Origin: Burkholderiales bacterium
GTDB lineage: Bacteria; Pseudomonadota; Gammaproteobacteria; Burkholderiales; SG8-41
Assembly (NCBI GenBank): GCA_036262035.1
Contig: DATAJS010000010.1
Coordinates: 1,160,915-1,224,914 of the forward strand
Length of the DNA: 64,000 nucleotides
Reading direction: 5' to 3'
Below the pieces are notes generated by a model, which was not told the DNA's origin, did not search any database, and saw nothing but the letters and a program-made list of their open reading frames with translations. Positions 58,832-64,000 of the stretch are shown here, one piece after another (the stretch's first letter is position 1; each line of letters starts with the position of its first letter). The position numbers and the translations under genes are program-made.

Positions 58832-59131
58832 ATGCCTAACCCTTACCGCGCGTTTCGCCAGCTTGAGCGGCTCATCTTTCGTGGCGTTCCAGAGCAGCCG
58901 GAGCCCCTGTGGCTTCGCGACGGCAATGCCCACGTACCCGAGCGCCTAACTGGGCGATCACAGCTGGCTGGAGGGCTTCCCGCCTCGACACTGACCGGCG
59001 CAACGCTAGTGGCGACGATCGTATATTCCCCTTCATCGGGACAAGTTCTATACGTGCGACAGCAAGCGGCGGCGCCTAGCGCGCAGCCTACCGACGCCCC
59101 TCAGCCATCTAATGGGAATTCGGCTGTCTGA
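58832..59131 (+). CDS. Small hypothetical protein at the end of the island
   Basis: 99 residues, no family recognised. The N-terminus is basic (YRAFRQLERLIFRGV), a hydrophobic stretch follows (TLTGATLVATIVYSP), and the C-terminus is a flexible QQAAAPSAQPTDAPQPSN tail. It is 60 bases after the SIR2 gene on the same strand and could belong to the system, or be an unrelated passenger. Confidence 0.5.
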   Translation: MPNPYRAFRQLERLIFRGVPEQPEPLWLRDGNAHVPERLTGRSQLAGGLPASTLTGATLVATIVYSPSSGQVLYVRQQAAAPSAQPTDAPQPSNGNSAV

Positions 59132-59233
59132 AGCGTTCCGGTAACTCGATTCCCCGCACGTCACGACTGCGGCGTAGCAGTCTCATGGTTTGAAGCGCAA
59201 GGCGACTGAACACGCCGCTTGTTGGGCTACAGA

Positions 59234-59255
59234 GGAGTTGACGGCGACTCCTCCA
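59234..59255. terminator. Hairpin at the right edge of the island
   Basis: GAGGAGT TGACGGCG ACTCCTC: a 7-base stem between the convergent island genes and the CoA transferase, without a long T-run. Possible transcription end for both sides. Confidence 0.4.
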
Positions 59256-59256
59256 G

Positions 59257-61482
59257 CTAGCACCCGGCCCTAACTCCATCTGTAGCGATCACACCTTCGC
59301 GGATGAGCCGTTCCAGCTCTCCGCCCATGCCGATCTCTTCGAGCACGCTCAGCGCGTCCGATCCGGGTTTGGCGGCGGGCCTTCCGATCGTCACCGGCGT
59401 TCGCGACAGCTTCACGCTCGGCGCGGTCGTGGTGATGGCGCCGAAGCCTTCGTGATCGCGCGTGACCGCGAGGCCGCGCGATTGCACCAGCGGGTCGGTC
59501 ATCAGCTCTTCGAGGCTCGGAACCACGCGGTGGGCGCCAATGCCGGCGTGCGTGAGACGTTCCACCCAATCGGCGACGGTGCGCGTGCGCATGAGGTCTT
59601 CAAGGGCGCGGTGCGTTGACACGCACCCTGCGAGCTCGGGGCAGCGTGCAAGGTCTGCGTCGCGTGCGGCGAAGAACAGCCAGCCGTCGCTCGCCTCGTA
59701 CAAGCGATTCAACGGCCCGGTGCCCGTCGCATCCTGACCGCGCGGCTCGTTCCATTGCTTGCCTGCGTAATCGTGCAGCAGCGCCGACTGCAGCATCGTC
59801 GCGGTGTAGGCGAGCGCGCTGTCGATGAACTGGCCTTCGCCGGTGCGCTTGCGGTGGAGGAGCGCGAGCGCCACCGCATAGCACGACATGAGGCCCGTGC
59901 CGTAATCGTTCGCGGCGAAAGGCGCGGTGGCCGGCTTGCCGTCGCCACCGAATCGCACCTGCATGCCCGACACCGCCTGGCCGATCTGCTCGTGGCCGGG
60001 GCGGCTCGCGTACGGACCGATGTGGCCGAAGGTGTTCATCGAGCCGTACACGATGTCCGGCCGGCGCGCGCGGACCTGCTCGTAGCCGATGCCGAGCCGC
60101 TCCGCGACGCCGGCGCGGAAGTTCTGCAAGACGACGTCGGCGTCTTCGATGAGCTTCCAGAAGATGTCGAGACCTTCCTGCTTCTTCAGGTCGACGAGGA
60201 GGCTGCGCTTGCCGCGATTGATGTCGTTGTGGCGCAGCACCGTCTTGGTATGCGGGCTGTCGATCTTGACGACGTCGGCGCCGAACTCGGCGAGCGTGCG
60301 GCCGCAGGTGGGACCGGCGAGGACGATGCAGAGGTCGACGACTTTGATGCCTGCTAATGCAGACCGGAGGTTGTCATTGGAGTCGACCCCCACCCCAGCC
60401 CTCCCCCTTCCAGGGGGAGGGAGTTGTTGGTGTGCCAGCTCCGCGAGGATTTCGGCGCGATGCGCGTCGGTCTTTGCGCGAGGCATGCGCACCGAGCCGG
60501 GTGTCCTGGACAGCCGTGCGTTGATGCCCGGGCCGCGGAAGGTTCCGAGCTCCGGGTCGACGTAGTCGGCGACGATCTTCGATTCGAGCGCCTGCGGGTG
60601 CCGCAGCCATTCGGCGCTGGTGTGGCAGATCACGCCTTCGGAGCCGATCTCGGCGATGGCGTCTTCCCAGTCCTTCGCGCTCTTCGTGCGCATGACTTCG
60701 TCGAACTTCTGCCCGAGCTCTTTCGGCGGCAGCTTGGCGTCGCGCCACCGGTCCATGCCGATCGAGCGGATGAACGCTTCGAACTTCTTGTTGTTCGCGA
60801 CGTACATCAGCCAGCGCCCGTCGCTGCACGGCAGTTGCCGGCTCCAGTTGAACTCGGCCTCGGGAACCGGTTTGCCGTTGACCAGCAGGCCTCTCGCGCC
60901 GACGACGGTGAACGTCGCATCGAACAGCGGAATCTCCACGCGCTGCCCGAGGCCGGAGCGCTCGCGCTCGTTCAGCGCGATCGCGACCGTCACCGCGCAC
61001 AGGAACGCCGCATACATCGAGCTGTAGGGAACCACCGTGTAGACCGGCCGTCCCTTCCCGGAGCGATAGGCGCCGGTCGCCGCGCCGAGCACGCCTTCCC
61101 ACGCCCTGACGTCGGCGCGCGGATCGTCGGCGCCGAAGCCCGGCAGCGAGCAGTAGATCAGCCGCGGGTTTGCCTCGGTCATCGCAGCCGCACCGAGGCC
61201 CAGTCGGTCCATCACGCCGGGACGGAAGTTCTCGATCACGACGTCGGCGCTCGCGATCAGCTTGCGCGCGGTGTCGCGGTCGGCGTCGTTTTTGAGATCG
61301 AGCGCGATGCTGCGCTTGTTGCGGTTCCAGGTGGCGTTGGCCGGCGTGTTCCAGCGCGGCCCGCCCGGCGGATCGACGCGGATCACGTCCGCGCCGTGGT
61401 CGCCCAGGAGCATCGCCGCCATGGGGCCGGCGATGTACTGCCCGAAATCGACGACGCGTATACCTGAGAGCACGCCTGCCAT
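59257..61482 (-). CDS. Double-domain CaiB/BaiF CoA transferase fusion
   Basis: 741 residues made of two complete type III CoA-transferase chains. Domain 1 (about 1-350) has GIRVVDFGQYIAGPMAAMLLGDHGADVIRV and FRPGVMDRLG. Domain 2 (about 377-741) has GIKVVDLCIVLAGPTCGRTLAEFGADVVKI and FRAGVAERLG. Asp169 of formyl-CoA transferase is kept in domain 2 (FAANDYGTG, Asp527) but domain 1 reads VVPYSSMY there (Tyr153). So one half looks catalytic and the other structural, as an obligate pseudo-heterodimer. The linker (residues 353-371) is translated from a dispersed GC-rich repeat. It would move CoA between carboxylic acids. Confidence 0.85.
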   Translation of the reverse strand: MAGVLSGIRVVDFGQYIAGPMAAMLLGDHGADVIRVDPPGGPRWNTPANATWNRNKRSIALDLKNDADRDTARKLIASADVVIENFRPGVMDRLGLGAAAMTEANPRLIYCSLPGFGADDPRADVRAWEGVLGAATGAYRSGKGRPVYTVVPYSSMYAAFLCAVTVAIALNERERSGLGQRVEIPLFDATFTVVGARGLLVNGKPVPEAEFNWSRQLPCSDGRWLMYVANNKKFEAFIRSIGMDRWRDAKLPPKELGQKFDEVMRTKSAKDWEDAIAEIGSEGVICHTSAEWLRHPQALESKIVADYVDPELGTFRGPGINARLSRTPGSVRMPRAKTDAHRAEILAELAHQQLPPPGRGRAGVGVDSNDNLRSALAGIKVVDLCIVLAGPTCGRTLAEFGADVVKIDSPHTKTVLRHNDINRGKRSLLVDLKKQEGLDIFWKLIEDADVVLQNFRAGVAERLGIGYEQVRARRPDIVYGSMNTFGHIGPYASRPGHEQIGQAVSGMQVRFGGDGKPATAPFAANDYGTGLMSCYAVALALLHRKRTGEGQFIDSALAYTATMLQSALLHDYAGKQWNEPRGQDATGTGPLNRLYEASDGWLFFAARDADLARCPELAGCVSTHRALEDLMRTRTVADWVERLTHAGIGAHRVVPSLEELMTDPLVQSRGLAVTRDHEGFGAITTTAPSVKLSRTPVTIGRPAAKPGSDALSVLEEIGMGGELERLIREGVIATDGVRAGC
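60385..60425. repeat. Palindromic C/G-rich repeat inside the double CoA transferase
   Basis: CCCTCCCCCTTCCAGGGGGA and neighbouring bases (CACCCCAGCCCTCCCCCTTC, CAGGGGGAGGGAG) form a stem with CCCTCCCCCT and AGGGGGAGGG as arms. It is read in frame as part of the linker (LPPPGRGRAGVGV). Confidence 0.75.
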
Positions 61483-61524
61483 GCCCGCCTCCCTGTCCGG
61501 CTAAGCTATCACCTGCCGCCTGCG

Positions 61525-62964
61525 CTACCCGATCGTCAGCGGCTCCCCCACCAGTCTCCAATAGGGTAGCGCGATCGCCAGCACGACGACGAACGCGATG
61601 ATCGTCATCCAAATCCCGAAGCGGAAGATCTCCGGCGCCGAGAGATAGCCCCGCTCGTAGACCGCGAGCGACGAAGCGCTCTGCGCGGGGTAGTACAGGA
61701 CCGCGTCGCCGGCGATCATCACCGCGAGCCCGCACACCAGCGGGTTCACGCCGGCGAGAGTGCCGATCGACATCGCGATCGGGATCGTGGTCGCGAGAAA
61801 ACCGGTGATGTTCGGGATGAGCAGCCGCACCGGCACCGACGCGACCATCAGGATCGCGACGACCAGGAAAGGCTGGCCGCGAAACGCCGGCACCGCTTCC
61901 ACGATGAGCTGCGCGACCCATGCGCTCGCGCCGCTCGCGGTCAGCGCCTTGGCGAGCGACAGCGAGGAGGCGAGCACGAAAAAGTTGGTCCAGCCGATGT
62001 CGCGCTCGAACTCGCTCCACGTGAGCACGCCGATGCGAGGCGTGAGCAGGAGTATCCACGCGAGCAGCGCCGGCACGACCGGATGGAAGTGATGGATCGA
62101 ATCGGTCAGCCACAGCGCCGATGCCGCGACGGTGATCGCGACCGTGCGCAGCTCCCGCGCCGACAGCGGCGTCGCAGCGCTTTCCTCGAGCGGCGGCAGG
62201 GTCATCTCGAAGCCGCGCCGGTAGACGACGTAGATCAGGAGCGACCCGATCGCGAGCAGCGCGACGTACGGCACGCTCATCAGCAGCAGCCACTGGCTCC
62301 AGTACACGCCGCCGATGAGCGCCGCGGCCACCACCGGCGTGATCCCGCCCGTCAGCAGGATCGTGGACGCAAGCCGGTTGATCGAGTTGAGCGCCATCAT
62401 GATCGCGCTCGCGAGCGCCGAGCGGCGAGGCACCTGCGCGATCTCGAGCGCGTGCTCGTATACGTGCACGAGGATGCCGGTGCGCGTCGTCGCCGAAGGC
62501 AGCACGATGGTGAGCAGCGGGAACGCGAGCAGCAGTTGCAGGTACAGCGACCGCGCGTTGCCGCGCGAGCGGCGCAGGAAGAAGCGCGCGATGCGCTCGG
62601 CGAGCCCGCCGCGCGACACCGCGAGGCCGATGGTGAGCACGCCGATCAGGAAGTAGGCGACCGGCTCGGCGAAGCCGGCGAGCGCCTGCGAAAAACCGGG
62701 CACGCCGCCGGAGAGCACCAGCGCGGCGATCAGCACGAGGCTCGTGACGCCTGCAGGCAGCAGCTCGCTGCACCACAGACCGATGACGAGCACCGCGACC
62801 GCGAGCACGCGCTTGCCGGCCTCGGGCAGTCCGGCGGGCGAAGGCGCGACGAGGACGGCCGCGAACAGTGCGATCAGCGCTGCCGCAATCCAAGCCGGAC
62901 GACGGCTCGACGAAGGCGCTGCGCCCGGCGCCGCGCGTGCGACAGTTGTTTGTTCTTGTGCCAT
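61525..62964 (-). CDS. DASS (SLC13) family anion transporter
   Basis: 479 residues from the ATG at 62964, with about twelve membrane helices. Family marks: LWCSELLPAGVTSLVLIAALVLSG near the start, LPSATTRTGILVHVY and the second Na/substrate hairpin NITGFLATTIPIAMSIG. Members take up dicarboxylates, sulfate or related anions with sodium or protons. A longer in-frame N-terminus (from 63054) is possible but adds a non-family stretch. It follows the CoA-transferase theme of acid uptake and activation, though it is upstream of that gene by 42 bases on the same strand, so both may be one operon. Confidence 0.85.
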   Translation of the reverse strand: MAQEQTTVARAAPGAAPSSSRRPAWIAAALIALFAAVLVAPSPAGLPEAGKRVLAVAVLVIGLWCSELLPAGVTSLVLIAALVLSGGVPGFSQALAGFAEPVAYFLIGVLTIGLAVSRGGLAERIARFFLRRSRGNARSLYLQLLLAFPLLTIVLPSATTRTGILVHVYEHALEIAQVPRRSALASAIMMALNSINRLASTILLTGGITPVVAAALIGGVYWSQWLLLMSVPYVALLAIGSLLIYVVYRRGFEMTLPPLEESAATPLSARELRTVAITVAASALWLTDSIHHFHPVVPALLAWILLLTPRIGVLTWSEFERDIGWTNFFVLASSLSLAKALTASGASAWVAQLIVEAVPAFRGQPFLVVAILMVASVPVRLLIPNITGFLATTIPIAMSIGTLAGVNPLVCGLAVMIAGDAVLYYPAQSASSLAVYERGYLSAPEIFRFGIWMTIIAFVVVLAIALPYWRLVGEPLTIG

Positions 62965-63165
62965 GTGACGACTCGCGACGACGATATTCGCGTACCGCAG
63001 CAGCTCGTAACCGTGGTCCACGCTCGCGGCTTGCGCGGCAATCCGCGAGCGTAGCATCAGATCGCGGCCTTCATCGCGGTTGACGCTTGTCGAAATGCGG
63101 GAACATACTGGACGCAAGCGTTCGATGCTTGCAGGTCGAACCGATAAAACCGAGGAGACCCGATC

Positions 63166-64000
63166 ATGCGCTTTGCCGTGCTTCGTCCTCTGTGTCTCGC
63201 GGCTGCGCTCGCAGCCGCGCCTTTCACCGGCGCGTTTGCCGCACAGTCCGATCCGGCTGTCCCCAAACTGCCCCCTGCGAGCTGGAAACCCGATCGTCCG
63301 GTCGAGTTCGTCGTACAGGCCGCGGCAGGCGGCGGCAGCGACATCTTCGCGCGCACGATGGCGAAGATCCTGACCGACGAGAAGATCGTCACCGTTCCGG
63401 TGAACGTGGTGAACAAGCCCGGCGGCAGCGGCGCGGTGGCCTACAGCTACCTCCGCGGAAAGAAGGGCGACCCGCACGTCATCGCGACGGCGACCGGCTC
63501 GTACCTCACGACGCCGATCCAGGGGCACTCGCCGGTCAGCTACAAGGATTTCACCAATCTCTCGGTGCTGTGCGTCGAGGATTACATCGGCGTGGTGAAA
63601 GCGGATTCGCCTTACAAGTCGCTCAAGGATCTCGTCGAAGCCGCGCGCAAGAAGCCGAACGGCATCCGCATCGGCGGCAGCAGCGTCGGCTCCTCGGACA
63701 GCATCATCGAGAATCGCATCGAGAAAGCCGCCGGCATCCAGCTCAACTACATCACGTTCCAGAGCGGCGGCGAAGTCAACGCGGCGCTGCTCGGCGGCAG
63801 CGTCGACCTCGCGACTCCGAACCCGAGCGAGGCCGCGCAGCTCATGACCGCAGGGCGCCTGCGCGGCATCGCGATGTTCTCGCCCGAGCGCCTGGAGAAA
63901 TATCCCAAAGTGCCCACGGCGCGCGAGCAGGGCGTCGACGTTACGCTGGAACAATTCCGCGGCGTCATCGCCGCGGGCGGCATCACCAAAGACCAGTCGC
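63166..64000 (+). CDS. Bug/TctC family substrate-binding protein, cut by the window edge
   Basis: From the ATG at 63166 (GAGGAGACC upstream) the frame stays open to the right edge, 278 codons. Signal peptide PLCLAAALAAAPFTGAFAAQ, then WKPDRPVEFVVQAAAGGGSDIFAR, VVNKPGGSGAVAYSYL and ITFQSGGEVNAALLGGSVD. The NKPGG wording instead of DNRPGAGG groups it with the divergent gene at 47843. The missing end should be about 50 residues. It is divergent from the DASS transporter. Confidence 0.88.
   Translation, partial: MRFAVLRPLCLAAALAAAPFTGAFAAQSDPAVPKLPPASWKPDRPVEFVVQAAAGGGSDIFARTMAKILTDEKIVTVPVNVVNKPGGSGAVAYSYLRGKKGDPHVIATATGSYLTTPIQGHSPVSYKDFTNLSVLCVEDYIGVVKADSPYKSLKDLVEAARKKPNGIRIGGSSVGSSDSIIENRIEKAAGIQLNYITFQSGGEVNAALLGGSVDLATPNPSEAAQLMTAGRLRGIAMFSPERLEKYPKVPTAREQGVDVTLEQFRGVIAAGGITKDQS

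Noticed and set aside
1-64000. tRNA, rRNA or integrase genes marking an integration site for the low-GC island
   Set aside because: None could be seen by eye on either strand. Sequences such as GGTTCGAAAATCG near 40155 belong to repeat family C and lack a cloverleaf.

Overview
The window is GC-rich (about two thirds G+C in most of it), densely coded on both strands, and looks like the chromosome of a betaproteobacterium of the Burkholderiales type. The main clue is a large set of periplasmic tripartite-tricarboxylate (Bug/TctC family) binding proteins: thirteen complete genes, one running off the right edge and one broken remnant. Only one TctB-TctA membrane pair is present (22526-24477). No rRNA, tRNA or CRISPR array was seen.

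Layout. 1-9.7 kb: end of a ThDP enzyme, three Bug genes, a carboxymuconolactone-decarboxylase-like protein, an intradiol dioxygenase, a GMC oxidoreductase, a PaaG-like isomerase and a 5'-nucleotidase lipoprotein. 9.7-21.8 kb: quinone oxidoreductase, RraA-like protein, a cupin/MFS/MaoC/Bug operon, an HtrA-fold protein that has lost its catalytic triad, an iron-type alcohol dehydrogenase, and a CoxG-like/ThDP enzyme pair. 21.8-25.4 kb: MerR regulator, TctBA and an exonuclease III-like protein. 25.4-44.8 kb: ten Bug genes and one remnant, mixed with ThDP enzymes, dehydrogenases, an SDR and a PI-PLC-like hydrolase coupled to a flavoprotein. 44.7-54.5 kb: a retron-like reverse transcriptase, a CoA transferase, soluble transhydrogenase, haloacid dehalogenase, a hemerythrin-like protein, a cold-shock protein and a fifth ThDP enzyme. 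54.5-59.2 kb: a low-GC island with a HExxH protein, an unknown protein and a SIR2-like protein. 59.2-64 kb: a double CaiB-type CoA transferase, a DASS-family transporter and a last Bug gene.

Most of the window reads as organic-acid and aromatic catabolism. Binding proteins would capture carboxylates, while CoA transferases, ThDP lyases, dehydrogenases and ring-cleavage enzymes would process them. Specific substrates cannot be read from sequence.

Two loci stand apart. The 54.8-58.8 kb operon (predicted zinc metallopeptidase, unknown protein, SIR2-like NADase) has the composition and architecture of a horizontally acquired anti-phage module, and I do not recognise it as a named system. The reverse transcriptase at 44752-46080 has retron-type motifs but no obvious room for its own non-coding RNA.

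The intergenic space is full of short dispersed repeats in at least six families. Some touch coding sequence: one supplies the start codon and N-terminus of the nucleotidase lipoprotein, one forms the linker of the double CoA transferase, and one abuts the truncated Bug gene. Decayed gene remnants (YjbQ-like, ankyrin-like, a MATE-like half transporter) also occur.
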